A stretch of DNA of 64,000 nucleotides, taken from NCBI RefSeq assembly GCF_945915435.1, contig NZ_CAMEFG010000001.1, positions 1-64,000 on the forward strand, given 5' to 3'. A model generated the notes under the pieces. It saw only the letters and a list, made by a program, of their open reading frames with translations, was not told where the DNA came from and made no database searches. Shown here piece after piece: positions 25,482-33,960 of this stretch; the first letter of the stretch is position 1, and each line of letters begins with the position of its first letter. Position numbers and translations under genes: made by a program. Source of the DNA: an uncultured Paracoccus sp. GTDB taxonomy: Bacteria; Pseudomonadota; Alphaproteobacteria; Rhodobacterales; Rhodobacteraceae.

Positions 25482-26078
25482 ATGTTCTACAGACCGCAGG
25501 ACGGGCACGGGCTGCCCCATAATCCCTTCAACGCCATCGTCGCGCCAAGGCCGATCGGCTGGATCTCGACCCGCGGGCCGGGGGGCGACAACCTCGCGCC
25601 CTATTCCTTCTTCAACGCGACCGCCTATGTGCCGCCGCAGGTCATGTTCGCCTCGACCGGGGCCAAGCCCGACCGGCCCGGCACCAAGGACAGCGTGGCC
25701 CAGATCGCACAATCGCGCGTCTTTTGCGTCAATATCGCCGATGCGTCCATGCGGCAGGCGATGAATGCGACATCCGCCGCCCTGCCCGCCGGAACCGACG
25801 AATTCACAGCCTGCGCCATCGCCCGCGCCGAATGCGAAACCATCGACTGCCCGCGCGTGGCGGATGCGCCTGCCGCGCTGGAATGCCGGGCCACGCGAAT
25901 CATCCGGCTGGCGGGGGCGGCGAATGTCATGGTGCTGGGCGTCGTGACCGGCATCCATATCCGCGACGATTGCCTGAAGGACGGGCGTTTCGACCTTTCC
26001 GCGACGGGCTGGCTGGCGCGTCTGGGCTATAAGGATTACACCGCCACCCGCGAAACCTTCGAAATGGAGCGCCCATGA
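25482..26078 (+). CDS. Flavin reductase domain protein
   Basis: A 198-aa FMN-binding split-barrel protein of the flavin reductase-like family. [17 protein letters not shown] at residues 13-29 and [20 protein letters not shown] are the FMN-binding signature. Members reduce flavins with NAD(P)H or act as FMN enzymes of unknown substrate. ATG at 25482 is chosen; a longer frame reaching back to 24723 is antisense to other genes. It overlaps apt by ATGA. Confidence 0.85.
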   Translation: MFYRPQDGHGLPHNPFNAIVAPRPIGWISTRGPGGDNLAPYSFFNATAYVPPQVMFASTGAKPDRPGTKDSVAQIAQSRVFCVNIADASMRQAMNATSAALPAGTDEFTACAIARAECETIDCPRVADAPAALECRATRIIRLAGAANVMVLGVVTGIHIRDDCLKDGRFDLSATGWLARLGYKDYTATRETFEMERP

Positions 26079-26629
26079 CCGCCCCCACATCCCGCCGCGA
26101 CAACCGGACCGTGAAGGATTACATCCGCACGATTCTGGACTTTCCGCATGAAGGCATCAAGTTCCGCGACGTGACCACGCTTTTCGCCGATGCGCGCGGC
26201 TTTCGCATCGCCGTGGACCAGTTGCTGTCGCCCTATGCGGGCGAGCGGATCGACAAGGTGGTGGGGCTTGAGGCGCGCGGCTTCATCCTTGGCGGCGCGG
26301 TGGCCCATCAGCTTTCCGTGGGCTTCGTGCCGATCCGCAAGAAGGGCAAGCTGCCCGGCACCGTGCTGAGCGAGGCCTATGCGCTGGAATACGGCGAGGC
26401 GGTGATGGAGATCCACGACGACGCCCTGCGCCCCGGCGAGAAGGTGCTGATCGTGGACGACCTGCTGGCCACCGGCGGCACCGCCAATGCCGCGATCAGC
26501 CTGTGCCAGCGCGCGGGCGCCGAGGTGGTGGGTTGCGCCTTCGTGATCGACCTGCCGGGGCTTGGCGGGCGGGTGCTGCTGGAACAGGCGGGCGTCGATA
26601 TCCATGCGCTGACCAGCTTCGACGACTGA
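26075..26629 (+). CDS. apt: Adenine phosphoribosyltransferase
   Basis: A 184-aa purine salvage enzyme that makes AMP from adenine and PRPP. The PRPP-binding loop is [17 protein letters not shown]; the adenine side has [19 protein letters not shown] and the flexible loop [12 protein letters not shown]. Length and order fit the family. Translation is coupled to the flavin reductase gene by a 4-base overlap. Confidence 0.95.
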   Translation: MTAPTSRRDNRTVKDYIRTILDFPHEGIKFRDVTTLFADARGFRIAVDQLLSPYAGERIDKVVGLEARGFILGGAVAHQLSVGFVPIRKKGKLPGTVLSEAYALEYGEAVMEIHDDALRPGEKVLIVDDLLATGGTANAAISLCQRAGAEVVGCAFVIDLPGLGGRVLLEQAGVDIHALTSFDD

Positions 26630-26662
26630 CGCGCCATTGCGCCGCGCGCCTTGCGGGATTAG

Positions 26663-27622
26663 ATGACAGCCATGAGCGAAAAGCCCCCCCTGACCCTCTA
26701 TCTTGCTGCGCCGCGCGGTTTCTGCGCGGGCGTGGACCGCGCCATCAAGATCGTGGAAATGGCGCTGGAGAAATGGGGCGCCCCCGTCTATGTCCGGCAC
26801 GAGATCGTGCATAACAAGTTCGTCGTGGACGGGCTGCGCGACAAGGGCGCGGTGTTTGTCGAGGAACTGGACGAATGCCCCGACGACCGCCCGGTGATCT
26901 TTTCCGCCCACGGCGTGCCGAAATCCGTCCCGGCCGAGGCGCAGCGGCGCCGCATGATCCACGTCGATGCGACCTGCCCGCTTGTCACCAAGGTCCATTC
27001 CGAGGCCGCGCGCCATTCCGAGCACGGCTTGCAGATGGTGATGATCGGCCATGCGGGCCACCCCGAGGTGCTGGGCACGATGGGTCAACTGCCGCAGGGC
27101 GAGGTTCTGCTGGTCGAAACCGTCGAGGATGTCGCCGCCATCGCGCCACGCGACCCCGAACGGCTGGCCTATATCACGCAGACGACGCTTTCGGTCGATG
27201 ACACGGCGGCCATCGTCGCCGCCTTGCAGGCGCGTTTCCCCGCGATCGTCGGGCCGGGCAAGGAAGACATCTGCTATGCCACCACCAACCGGCAGGCCGC
27301 CGTCAAGGCCATCGCGCCCCGGATCGACGCGCTTCTGGTGATCGGGGCGCCGAACTCGTCTAACTCGCGCCGGCTGGTCGAGGTCGGGCGGGCAGCGGGC
27401 TGCGCCTATTCGCAACTGGTGATGCGCGCGGATCAGATCGACTGGCGCGCCATCGCGGGCGCGCGGGCGGTCGGCGTGACGGCGGGCGCAAGCGCCCCCG
27501 AGGTGCTGGTGAACGAGGTCATCGACGCCTTCCGCGCCCGCCACGACCTGACGGTGGAAATGGTCGAGACCGCGCAGGAAAACATCGAATTCAAGGTGCC
27601 GCGCGTTTTGCGCGAGGCATAA
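26663..27622 (+). CDS. ispH: 4-hydroxy-3-methylbut-2-enyl diphosphate reductase
   Basis: A 319-aa iron-sulphur enzyme, the last step of the MEP isoprenoid pathway, forming IPP and DMAPP. Three cluster cysteines are visible in [24 protein letters not shown] and [24 protein letters not shown] is also typical. Two starts are possible, 26663 (MTAMSEK) and 26672 (MSEKPP); the second leaves a slightly more usual N-terminus. It lies 11 bases before rnhA. Confidence 0.95.
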   Translation: MTAMSEKPPLTLYLAAPRGFCAGVDRAIKIVEMALEKWGAPVYVRHEIVHNKFVVDGLRDKGAVFVEELDECPDDRPVIFSAHGVPKSVPAEAQRRRMIHVDATCPLVTKVHSEAARHSEHGLQMVMIGHAGHPEVLGTMGQLPQGEVLLVETVEDVAAIAPRDPERLAYITQTTLSVDDTAAIVAALQARFPAIVGPGKEDICYATTNRQAAVKAIAPRIDALLVIGAPNSSNSRRLVEVGRAAGCAYSQLVMRADQIDWRAIAGARAVGVTAGASAPEVLVNEVIDAFRARHDLTVEMVETAQENIEFKVPRVLREA

Positions 27623-27633
27623 GGGGGGACCGC

Positions 27634-28104
27634 ATGACCCGGCTTCTGGCATGGACCGACGGCGCATGTTCCGGCAACCCCGGCCCCGGTGGCTGGGGCG
27701 TGCTGCTGCGCGCCATGAACGGAGCCGAGATCGTCAAGGAACGCGAATTGTCCGGCGGCGAACCCGACACCACCAACAACCGCATGGAGTTGATGGCCGC
27801 GATCTCGGCGCTTGAGGCGCTGACGCGGGCCAGCGAGATCACCATCACCACCGACAGCGCCTATGTGAAGAACGGCATCGGCCAATGGATGGCGGGCTGG
27901 AAGCGCAACGGCTGGCGCACGGCGGACCGCAAGCCGGTCAAGAACGTCGATCTGTGGCAGCGGCTGGACGCGGCGCAGGCCCGCCACACCGTCCGCTGGG
28001 AATGGATCAAGGGCCACGCGGGCCATCCCGAAAACGAACGCGCGGACGAACTGGCCCGCGCGGGCATGGCCCCCTTCAAGCCCGTCAAGGCAAGCCCGGC
28101 ATGA
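27634..28104 (+). CDS. rnhA: Ribonuclease HI
   Basis: A 156-aa RNase H that cuts RNA in RNA-DNA hybrids. All four acidic catalytic residues can be placed: Asp in [16 protein letters not shown], Glu in NNRMELMA, Asp in TTDSAYV and Asp in NERADELA, and the basic handle [17 protein letters not shown] is present. It overlaps the next gene by ATGA. Confidence 0.96.
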   Translation: MTRLLAWTDGACSGNPGPGGWGVLLRAMNGAEIVKERELSGGEPDTTNNRMELMAAISALEALTRASEITITTDSAYVKNGIGQWMAGWKRNGWRTADRKPVKNVDLWQRLDAAQARHTVRWEWIKGHAGHPENERADELARAGMAPFKPVKASPA

Positions 28105-28760
28105 CCCCCGCCGATATGCAGATCGCGCTGGATTACGGCTCGGTCTTCGTCTTTGCGCTGACCGGGGCGCTGGTCGCCAGCCGGGGCCAGCTTGATCTGG
28201 TCGGCTTCATCTTCTTCGCGGTGCTGACGGCGGTGGGCGGCGGCACCATGCGCGACCTGCTTCTGGGCCGCGAGACGGTCTTCTGGGTCGAACGCCCCAA
28301 CCTGATCCTGACCGCCAGCGCGGCGGCGCTGATCGTCTTCCTGACCGCGCATCTTCTGGAAAGCCGCTATCGCGCGCTGCTGTGGTTCGACGCGGTGGCG
28401 CTGTCCATCGCCGTGCCCGCGGGCGTCGATTACGCGATGGGCGCGGGGTTCAGCCCGGTGATCGTGATCGTCGCGGGGGTGCTGACCGGCACCTTCGGCG
28501 GGCTGATGCGCGACGTCATCTCGAACGAGGTGCCCTTGGTCCTGAAACAGGGCGAACTTTACCTGACCGCCGCTTTCGGCGGTGCGCTGGCCGCGCTGGC
28601 CGTCATCTGGCTGGGTGGCGGGCGCGACCTGGCGTTGCTGGCCTGCGCCGTCGCGACCTTCGCGCTGCGCGCGGGCAGCATGATCCGGGGCTGGAAGCTG
28701 CCGGTCTATCGCAAGCGCCCGCCCAAGGTCATCCCCGGCGTCGATCCCGACCAGCCCTAG
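28101..28760 (+). CDS. TRIC/YicG family membrane protein
   Basis: A 219-aa protein with seven hydrophobic helices in two repeats, each with a glycine motif followed by MRD ([13 protein letters not shown] and [16 protein letters not shown]). This is the UPF0126/TRIC fold, whose members form trimeric cation channels; some YicG relatives are linked to glycine uptake. ATG at 28101 overlaps the rnhA stop. Its stop shares CTAG with the convergent haemoglobin gene. Confidence 0.85.
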   Translation: MTPADMQIALDYGSVFVFALTGALVASRGQLDLVGFIFFAVLTAVGGGTMRDLLLGRETVFWVERPNLILTASAAALIVFLTAHLLESRYRALLWFDAVALSIAVPAGVDYAMGAGFSPVIVIVAGVLTGTFGGLMRDVISNEVPLVLKQGELYLTAAFGGALAALAVIWLGGGRDLALLACAVATFALRAGSMIRGWKLPVYRKRPPKVIPGVDPDQP

Positions 28761-29179
28761 CGCAGCTTCGGCGGGCCTTCGCGGCGGGTGCGCAGGTCCT
28801 CGACCCCCATGCGCAGGCCGGCGCCGATGCGATGGGCCAGCGCCGACCATTGCCGGGCAAGGTCCTCGGGCAGGGTCCGGCGCAGGGTTTCGTCGAACAG
28901 CATCAGCCAGGGCGCGAAATGTTCCGCCCTGACGTCGCCCGCCGCCATGTGGACGCGCATCGGATTGCCGTCATAGCCGCCCTCGCGCAGGATGGCGTTG
29001 CGCCAGAAGCGGGCGATCTTTTCCTCATGCTCGGGCCAGTCTTCGACATGGGCGGCAAAGACCGGGCCAAGCACCTCGTGCCGGCGCACGGCGGCGTAAA
29101 AGACGCTGATCACGCGCGCGATCTGGTCGGGCGTGATCTCAAGTCGCGGAAGGGGCCGGGCCGGCATGTCGCTTTGCAT
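28757..29179 (-). CDS. Group III truncated haemoglobin
   Basis: A 140-aa globin of the 2-over-2 type. Segments FYAAVRRHEVLGPVFAAHVEDWPEHEEKIARFWRNAILREGGYDGNP and EHFAPWLMLFDETLRRTL fit group III; the histidine of EHF is the expected proximal haem ligand. These proteins bind oxygen or NO, with roles proposed in stress or nitrogen-oxide handling. The start is placed at 29179 (MQSDMPARP); 29167 is an alternative. It stands alone and divergent from the MgtC-like gene. Confidence 0.85.
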   Translation of the reverse strand: MQSDMPARPLPRLEITPDQIARVISVFYAAVRRHEVLGPVFAAHVEDWPEHEEKIARFWRNAILREGGYDGNPMRVHMAAGDVRAEHFAPWLMLFDETLRRTLPEDLARQWSALAHRIGAGLRMGVEDLRTRREGPPKLR

Positions 29180-29305
29180 GGGCTGAAGATGGGGCAGGCA
29201 GCGGGGCGTTGCAAGCGCCCCGGCTGCGTCGAAATCGCGCGCCGCGCAGGGAACCCGCCGCGCCCTTGCGGATTGATCGCGAACATATCCGCGAAAAGGC
29301 CCGCC

Positions 29306-29827
29306 ATGCTGGAACAGATCCTGAACGACCTTACCCGCCCCCAAAGCCTGCCCCTGGGCCTGATCGCCTTCCGGCTGAGCGTCGCGGTCATCCTGGGCGG
29401 CATCATCGGGTGGGAGCGCGAGACCCACGCCCGCGCGGCCGGGCTGCGCACCCATATGCTGATCACGCTGGCCTCGGCCTGTTTCGCGCTGGTCGCGATC
29501 GAACTGGCCACCACGACGGGATTCGGCGGACCCGAGCTGCGCATCGACCCCTTGCGCCTGATCGAGGCGGTCACGGCCGGTGTCGCCTTTCTGGCGGCGG
29601 GGTCGATCATCGTCAGCGGCGGCAGCGTCCGGGGGCTGACGACCGGGGCCTCGATGTGGCTATGCGGCGCGATCGGGCTGTGCTGCGGCACGGGCGATCT
29701 GCGGCTGGCGATCCTGGTGACGGGGATGGCGCTGGTCGTCCTGTATCTGGTGCGCATCGGCGTCTCGCCCGTGGCCGAGCAGGTGCGCAAGGCGAACGGC
29801 AAGCACGATGACCCGGCAAAGCGTTGA
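29306..29827 (+). CDS. MgtC/SapB family membrane protein
   Basis: A 173-aa protein with five hydrophobic helices and the MgtC N-terminal signature GGIIGWERETHARAAGLRTHMLITLASACF, then GVAFLAAGSIIVSGGSVRGLTTGASMW. It has only the membrane domain; the cytosolic C-terminal domain of Salmonella MgtC is missing. Such short SapB-type members have unclear roles, possibly in acid or magnesium stress. ATG at 29306 is preferred over an upstream frame antisense to the globin gene. Confidence 0.85.
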   Translation: MLEQILNDLTRPQSLPLGLIAFRLSVAVILGGIIGWERETHARAAGLRTHMLITLASACFALVAIELATTTGFGGPELRIDPLRLIEAVTAGVAFLAAGSIIVSGGSVRGLTTGASMWLCGAIGLCCGTGDLRLAILVTGMALVVLYLVRIGVSPVAEQVRKANGKHDDPAKR

Positions 29828-29880
29828 TCTTTCCGCCCCGGCAGGCCACCCTGCCTTGGATAGCAACAAGGAGAAGCCGC

Positions 29881-30060
29881 ATGACGACGCGAATTCTGGC
29901 CGCCTTCGCCGCGATGGCCACGCTCGGCCTTGGCGCGGGCTGTTCGTCCACCCACACCACCACCACGTCGGGCAAGTCGATGGGCGAATTGCGCGCCGAA
30001 TGCAACAGCGGCAATGCTGCGTCCTGCCGCGTCGTGCGACAGCACGACGAATTGCTGTAA
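29881..30060 (+). CDS. Small predicted lipoprotein
   Basis: A 59-aa protein with a lipoprotein signal: MTTRILAAFAAMATLGLGAGC, lipobox LGAGC, then a Thr/Ser-rich stretch. After the lipid anchor only about 38 residues remain, with two further cysteines (ECNSG and SCRVV) that could form a disulphide. The ribosome site AAGGAGAA is well placed. I recognise no family. Confidence 0.6.
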   Translation: MTTRILAAFAAMATLGLGAGCSSTHTTTTSGKSMGELRAECNSGNAASCRVVRQHDELL

Positions 30061-30132
30061 GCCCCGGACGGGCGATCTTGCGAGTTGGCGGCCCATCGCC
30101 TAGATCATGGTGCAAGAGCGAAAGGACGAAAC

Positions 30133-30372
30133 ATGGCAATGGAAGCCCATGAAATCGAGGAACTGATCCGCAAGGCGTTCCCCGATGCCCGGATCACCAT
30201 CACCGATCTTGCCGGGGACGGCAACCACTACGCCGCCGAGGTCATCGACGAAAGCTTCCGTGGCATGAACCGGGTCCAGCAGCAGCGGGCCGTCTATGCC
30301 GCCCTTCAGGGCCGGATGGACGGCGCGAACGGTGAATTGCACGCCCTTGCGCTGACCACCAAGGCCCCCTGA
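30133..30372 (+). CDS. BolA/IbaG family protein
   Basis: A 79-aa BolA-fold protein ([32 protein letters not shown], then [10 protein letters not shown] and HALALTT). The H of GNHYAAEV and the conserved C-terminal His are the usual iron-sulphur ligands shared with monothiol glutaredoxins. grxD follows 40 bases later, a pairing seen widely, so the two probably act together in Fe-S trafficking or iron sensing. ATG at 30133 ([10 protein letters not shown]) is chosen. Confidence 0.9.
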   Translation: MAMEAHEIEELIRKAFPDARITITDLAGDGNHYAAEVIDESFRGMNRVQQQRAVYAALQGRMDGANGELHALALTTKAP

Positions 30373-30412
30373 CCCATATCATCCGACCAAGGCAAAGCCG
30401 AAGGAACCCCCG

Positions 30413-30775
30413 ATGACCGATGTCCGCCAGAAGATCCAGCAGATGATCGACCAGAACCAGGTCGTGCTGTTCATGAAAGGCACGCGCGAGATGCCGCAAT
30501 GCGGCTTTTCCAGCCGCGTGGCCGGTGTGCTGAACTACATGAACGTGCCCTATCTGGACGTGAACGTGCTGGCCGACGACGAAATCCGCCAGGGCATCAA
30601 GGATTTCTCGGACTGGCCGACCATTCCCCAGCTTTACGTCAAGGGCGAATTCGTCGGCGGCTGCGATATCGTGACCGAGATGACCCTTTCGGGCGAGTTG
30701 GACCAGTTGCTGGAAAAGGAAGGCGTGTCCTACGACAAGGACGCCGCCGACAAGATCCGCGAAGCGAACGCCTGA
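30413..30775 (+). CDS. grxD: Monothiol glutaredoxin Grx4
   Basis: A 120-aa CGFS glutaredoxin. The active site is [10 protein letters not shown]; the glutathione-binding [17 protein letters not shown] is present. CGFS glutaredoxins bind a [2Fe-2S] cluster with glutathione and a BolA partner. The preceding bolA gene supports this. A strong terminator follows. Confidence 0.96.
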   Translation: MTDVRQKIQQMIDQNQVVLFMKGTREMPQCGFSSRVAGVLNYMNVPYLDVNVLADDEIRQGIKDFSDWPTIPQLYVKGEFVGGCDIVTEMTLSGELDQLLEKEGVSYDKDAADKIREANA

Positions 30776-30800
30776 CACCGGGCCGTCCGGCGCATGAAGA

Positions 30801-30824
30801 AGCCCGCCGGTCCGGCGGGCTTTT
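30801..30824 (+). terminator. Terminator after grxD
   Basis: AGCCCGCC / GGCGGGCT with a five-base loop, then TTTT. It lies between the convergent grxD and the holin-X-like gene. On the minus strand the stem is preceded by AAAA and followed by TCTTC, so it may also work in reverse, weakly. Confidence 0.8.
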
Positions 30825-30826
30825 CC

Positions 30827-31507
30827 TTATGCATGGGGATCGTAATCGTCCCGGCGGCGGCGCAGGCGCATGGCCAGCGTGATCCCCGCGGCCAGCGCAC
30901 CGATGACCGGCGCGATTGCGGCGGCATTGGAATCGCGCGCCTTGCGGGCGCCCTCGGCGACCCGTTCGGATGCGGCCTCGACCCGTTCGGGCGTCAGCCC
31001 CAGCTTGTCGGATGCCGCCTGGCGCGCGCGCCGCGCGCCGCGATAGGCCTGGGTTTCGGCCTTGCCGGCGAAACGGTCGGCGGTATAGCTGACCTTGTCC
31101 ACCAGCGCATTGACCGAATTTCCAGCCTGATCGACCAGTTGGCTGGCCTTTTTCTGCGCCCGCTCCAGCGTCTGGTCGGCGCGGTCGGTCACCCGGTCCA
31201 GGACCGCCTCGGTCGCCAGCGAGACGCGCTCTTCCACCTCGGCCTTCAGGTCATCGGTGGTGGGGGGCCGGTGGCGCACCCTGTTCGAGGCAAGGAAAAC
31301 CCCTGCCCCGATCACGACGAACACCAGCCCGATCACCAGCGAGGCGCCAAGCGAACCCAGCCCCGCGTGATATGCAAGGAAGGTCCACAGCGCCGCCAGC
31401 AGGAAACCCAGGCCCAGAACGACCGCGACCCCGGCCCCCGCCTTCAGCGACATGCGTCGCACCGCATCCTTCACGGCCAGCCGCATGTTCCTTGCGTAGT
31501 CGAACAT
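30827..31507 (-). CDS. Holin-X/DUF1469-like membrane protein
   Basis: A 226-aa protein with two adjacent hydrophobic helices near the N-terminus (about residues 22-45 and 52-76), a long charged helical region (about 80-190) and a short hydrophobic segment near the C-terminus (AAAIAPVIGALAAGITLAM). The N-terminal half resembles the phage-holin-related DUF1469 (YqjE) family, which is usually found next to YqjD-type DUF883 proteins, as here with 7 bases between. Despite the family name no phage genes are near. A role in envelope stress is inferred. Confidence 0.6.
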   Translation of the reverse strand: MFDYARNMRLAVKDAVRRMSLKAGAGVAVVLGLGFLLAALWTFLAYHAGLGSLGASLVIGLVFVVIGAGVFLASNRVRHRPPTTDDLKAEVEERVSLATEAVLDRVTDRADQTLERAQKKASQLVDQAGNSVNALVDKVSYTADRFAGKAETQAYRGARRARQAASDKLGLTPERVEAASERVAEGARKARDSNAAAIAPVIGALAAGITLAMRLRRRRDDYDPHA

Positions 31508-31514
31508 GGCGGGA

Positions 31515-31958
31515 TCAGCGGCGCGAGGCGAGAATCAGGCCCAGCAGGAAACCGACCCCTGCCGCGATGCCAAGCGCCTGGCCGGGACGGCGGCGCACCA
31601 TGTCGGAAACCTCGTCATAGTAATCCTCGGCATAGGCGGCGACCTCACCGGCGCGGCGTTCGCCTGCGCGATAAAGGCGGTCGGCCTCGTCGCGGGCGCG
31701 GTGATAGGCGTGTTCGCCCCGCTCGCGCACGTTTTCATAAACCTCCTGACCCTTTTCGCGGGCGGCCTCGTAGAGTTCTTCACCCTTCTCGCGGGCGGCA
31801 TCGGCCAGATCGGCGCCTTTTTCGCGGGCGCTGTCGATCAGGTCCTCGCCACGGTCCCGCGCCTCGCGGGCGGTGCCGCGGGCCTTGTCCGAGACGTCCT
31901 GAGCGGCGTCCTTGGCTTCTTTCTTCAGATCTTTCGCGGCGTCTTCGGCTCTGCTCAT
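31515..31958 (-). CDS. YqjD/ElaB-like (DUF883) helical protein with 11-mer repeats
   Basis: A 147-aa highly charged helical protein ending in a single membrane anchor (ALGIAAGVGFLLGLILASRR) with the glycine zipper of YqjD/ElaB proteins. E. coli YqjD binds stationary-phase ribosomes to the inner membrane. The body contains four or five tandem 11-residue units of the type AAREKGEELYE (about residues 44-100), as in LEA-like proteins. ATG at 31958 with AGGAGCTTGCC upstream is preferred. It is first in the two-gene unit with the DUF1469-like gene. Confidence 0.75.
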   Translation of the reverse strand: MSRAEDAAKDLKKEAKDAAQDVSDKARGTAREARDRGEDLIDSAREKGADLADAAREKGEELYEAAREKGQEVYENVRERGEHAYHRARDEADRLYRAGERRAGEVAAYAEDYYDEVSDMVRRRPGQALGIAAGVGFLLGLILASRR

Positions 31959-31998
31959 GGCAAGCTCCTTCAGGTCATGAGTGCTGTTATGCCCAGAA

Positions 31999-32023
31999 AA
32001 CACCGCCCGCGCCAATTTGTTCC
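31999..32023 (-). promoter_or_regulatory. Possible EcfG/ECF-type promoter for the DUF883 gene
   Basis: On the minus strand GGAAC is followed after 17 bases by GTT, the pattern of alphaproteobacterial ECF (EcfG-type) general-stress promoters. It lies about 40 bases before the DUF883 start. Whether this organism has EcfG is unknown. Confidence 0.3.
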
Positions 32024-32168
32024 CTCGGATCGCAGCCGGTGACGGCGCGTCACGGCCCGGACCGGCGCAAAGCCCGAAAAAGACGGTGAAACCATCGCGC
32101 AAGGCCCGCGTTGGTCGAACGGGCGGCCCGGCCGTCCCCGGATCAGCCAGCAAAGGACAAGGCGCGAG

Positions 32169-32906
32169 GTGACGTTTCTGCACAGCACGGATTTCCCCTA
32201 TTGCGGCCCGGCGCCCGAACCGGGCGCGCTATGGTCGACCTGGAACCTCGATCCGCCGCTGCTGGCGGGCCTGGCCCTGATGCTGGCCGCCGGGCTGTGG
32301 CGGGCCGCAAACCGCCGGGCGCTGCTGATCGGTTGGGGCGGGCTGGTGCTGGCCTTCGTCTCGCCGCTATGCGCGCTGACGGTGGCCCTGTTCAGCGCCC
32401 GCGCCGCGCATCACCTGGTCCTGCTGGGCCTTGTCGCGCCCGCGCTGGCCGTGGCATGGCCCCTGCGCCGCATTCCCGCGCCGGCTGCCTTCGCGGCGGT
32501 GGCGGCGGCGCTGGTCCTGTGGCACCTGCCCCAGGTCTATCGCGCGGCATGGCAATCCCATGCGGTCTACTGGCTGATGCAACTGGCCTTGCTGCTGCCG
32601 TCATGGGCCTTCTGGTCGGGCGTGATTTCGCCGCGCGACCAGCGGCCCGGCACCCTGCTGGGAACCGCCGCGCTGATCGGCGGGCTGGCGGGGGTCATGG
32701 GCCTGATCGGGGCCGTGCTGACGTTTTCGGTGCAGGTGCTTTATCCGCAGCATCTGGCCGGAGCCATCCCCTTCGGCCTTGACGCGCTGGCCGACCAGCA
32801 ACTGGCCGGGCTGGTGATGTGGGTGCCGGGGCTGGTCCCGCTGGCCACCGTCGCCGCCCTGACCGTCCGCCGCGCATGGGCAGGCACAGCCGGGGCACCG
32901 GCATGA
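32169..32906 (+). CDS. ctaG: CtaG (caa3-type) oxidase assembly membrane protein
   Basis: A 245-aa membrane protein of the caa3_CtaG family, distinct from the copper chaperone Cox11 that is also called CtaG. It has about six to seven hydrophobic helices; AHHLVLLGLVAPALAVAWPLRR and LADQQLAGLVMWVPGLVP carry the conserved histidine and DQQLAGLVMW motif. It is thought to help assemble the CuB site of haem-copper oxidases. The start is GTG at 32169, with AAGGACAAGG upstream. It opens the oxidase cluster and overlaps the next gene by ATGA. Confidence 0.85.
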   Translation: MTFLHSTDFPYCGPAPEPGALWSTWNLDPPLLAGLALMLAAGLWRAANRRALLIGWGGLVLAFVSPLCALTVALFSARAAHHLVLLGLVAPALAVAWPLRRIPAPAAFAAVAAALVLWHLPQVYRAAWQSHAVYWLMQLALLLPSWAFWSGVISPRDQRPGTLLGTAALIGGLAGVMGLIGAVLTFSVQVLYPQHLAGAIPFGLDALADQQLAGLVMWVPGLVPLATVAALTVRRAWAGTAGAPA

Positions 32907-33379
32907 TCGCGGCGCTGAAATTCATCCATATCGCGGGACTGACCGTCTGGTGCGCGGGCCTGATCGCGCTGCCGGTCCTGTTGCAGGGCTATGGCGCCCC
33001 CCGTCATCAGCCCGAGTTCATGCGTTTCCGCCTGCTGACCCATGTGGGTTACGCGGCGGTGGCGACCCCGGCGGCAATCGTCGCGGTAAGCGCCGGAACC
33101 GCGCTGATCTTTGCCCAGCAGGTCTATCACCCCTGGTTGCTGGCCAAGCTGGCGCTGGTCGCGGGCATGGTGCTGGTCCACGCATGGCTGGGCCACCTGA
33201 TCCAGATGTCGGGCGAAAGGCGCAGCCCGGTCCGTGTGCATATGCCGTTGCTGGGGCTGCTGCTGGCGGTGCCGCTGATGGCGGGCGTGCTGTGGCTGGT
33301 GCTGGCCAAGCCCGACCTTGCGCGAATCGAGCGCCTGATGCCCGCGATCCTGCTGCAACCTCAGGACCGGGGGCTGTGA
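32903..33379 (+). CDS. CopD-like membrane protein of the oxidase cluster
   Basis: A 158-aa protein with four hydrophobic helices. It begins MIAALKFIHIAGLTVWCAGLIALPVL, typical of CopD/HemJ-like four-helix proteins with conserved histidines (His in KFIHIAG, His in VLVHAWLGHL). Similar genes occur next to caa3-type ctaG. It could take part in copper delivery or haem handling for the oxidase; this is inferred. ATG at 32903. Its 3' end overlaps the convergent DUF2231 gene by 19 bases. Confidence 0.7.
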   Translation: MIAALKFIHIAGLTVWCAGLIALPVLLQGYGAPRHQPEFMRFRLLTHVGYAAVATPAAIVAVSAGTALIFAQQVYHPWLLAKLALVAGMVLVHAWLGHLIQMSGERRSPVRVHMPLLGLLLAVPLMAGVLWLVLAKPDLARIERLMPAILLQPQDRGL

Positions 33380-33879
33380 TCTTGCTGCGTGCCCACCCCA
33401 TAATCAAAGACCAGCTTGCCGCCGTGCCAGCCCGTCATCCCCGTCATCCCCGCCGCAAGGGCCGAGGTCAGGATACCCCAGGGCAGCACGGCGTCCACCG
33501 GATCGGCCAGCCGGATACCCCAGTTCGTGCCCAGCAGGGACAGAAGCATCACCGCCAGGATGAAATGCGTCCAGCTTGCCGCGCGGATGCGGATGCCGGG
33601 GACCAGCAGCAATTCGGCCGTGCCCGCGATACCCGCCAGCACCCCGATGACAAAGCCCGTCCCCGCGGCCCAGAGGGCGGCGCGCGGCCAGAAGGCATCC
33701 CCCGTCCACCAGTAAAGCGCATCCGCGCCAAGCGTGCAGATGCACAGCGCGATTGGGAAAGTCACCATCATCGCATGGATCGGATGGCCCGCGATGGCGA
33801 CGCGCGATTCGGTCAGGTGGAAATGGCGATGCTCGTGGATCGGGTCGGTATAGCGGCGGGATCGCTTGGGGCGGCGCAT
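33361..33879 (-). CDS. DUF2231 membrane protein
   Basis: A 172-aa protein with four hydrophobic helices and the DUF2231 signature AGHPIHAMMVTFPIALC near residues 29-46, where two histidines could bind metal or haem. The family has no proven role. It is on the opposite strand in the middle of the oxidase cluster, overlapping the CopD-like gene by 19 bases and starting about 80 bases from the subunit II frame. The N-terminal Arg-rich stretch and HEHRHFHL are notable. Confidence 0.75.
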   Translation of the reverse strand: MRRPKRSRRYTDPIHEHRHFHLTESRVAIAGHPIHAMMVTFPIALCICTLGADALYWWTGDAFWPRAALWAAGTGFVIGVLAGIAGTAELLLVPGIRIRAASWTHFILAVMLLSLLGTNWGIRLADPVDAVLPWGILTSALAAGMTGMTGWHGGKLVFDYGVGTQQDHSPRS

Positions 33880-33960
33880 CGGTCATCCTTTTCGCGGGCG
33901 TTTTCATCGAGTCGGACCGGCAGCGGCGGCAGGCGGCCCGCATCAGGCGAACGCCTGGGG

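Noticed and set aside
31515..31958. Antisense coding in the 11-mer repeat region
   Set aside because: The plus-strand frame 31506-32042 is long and hydrophobic only because it mirrors the repeat; no start context or family supports it.
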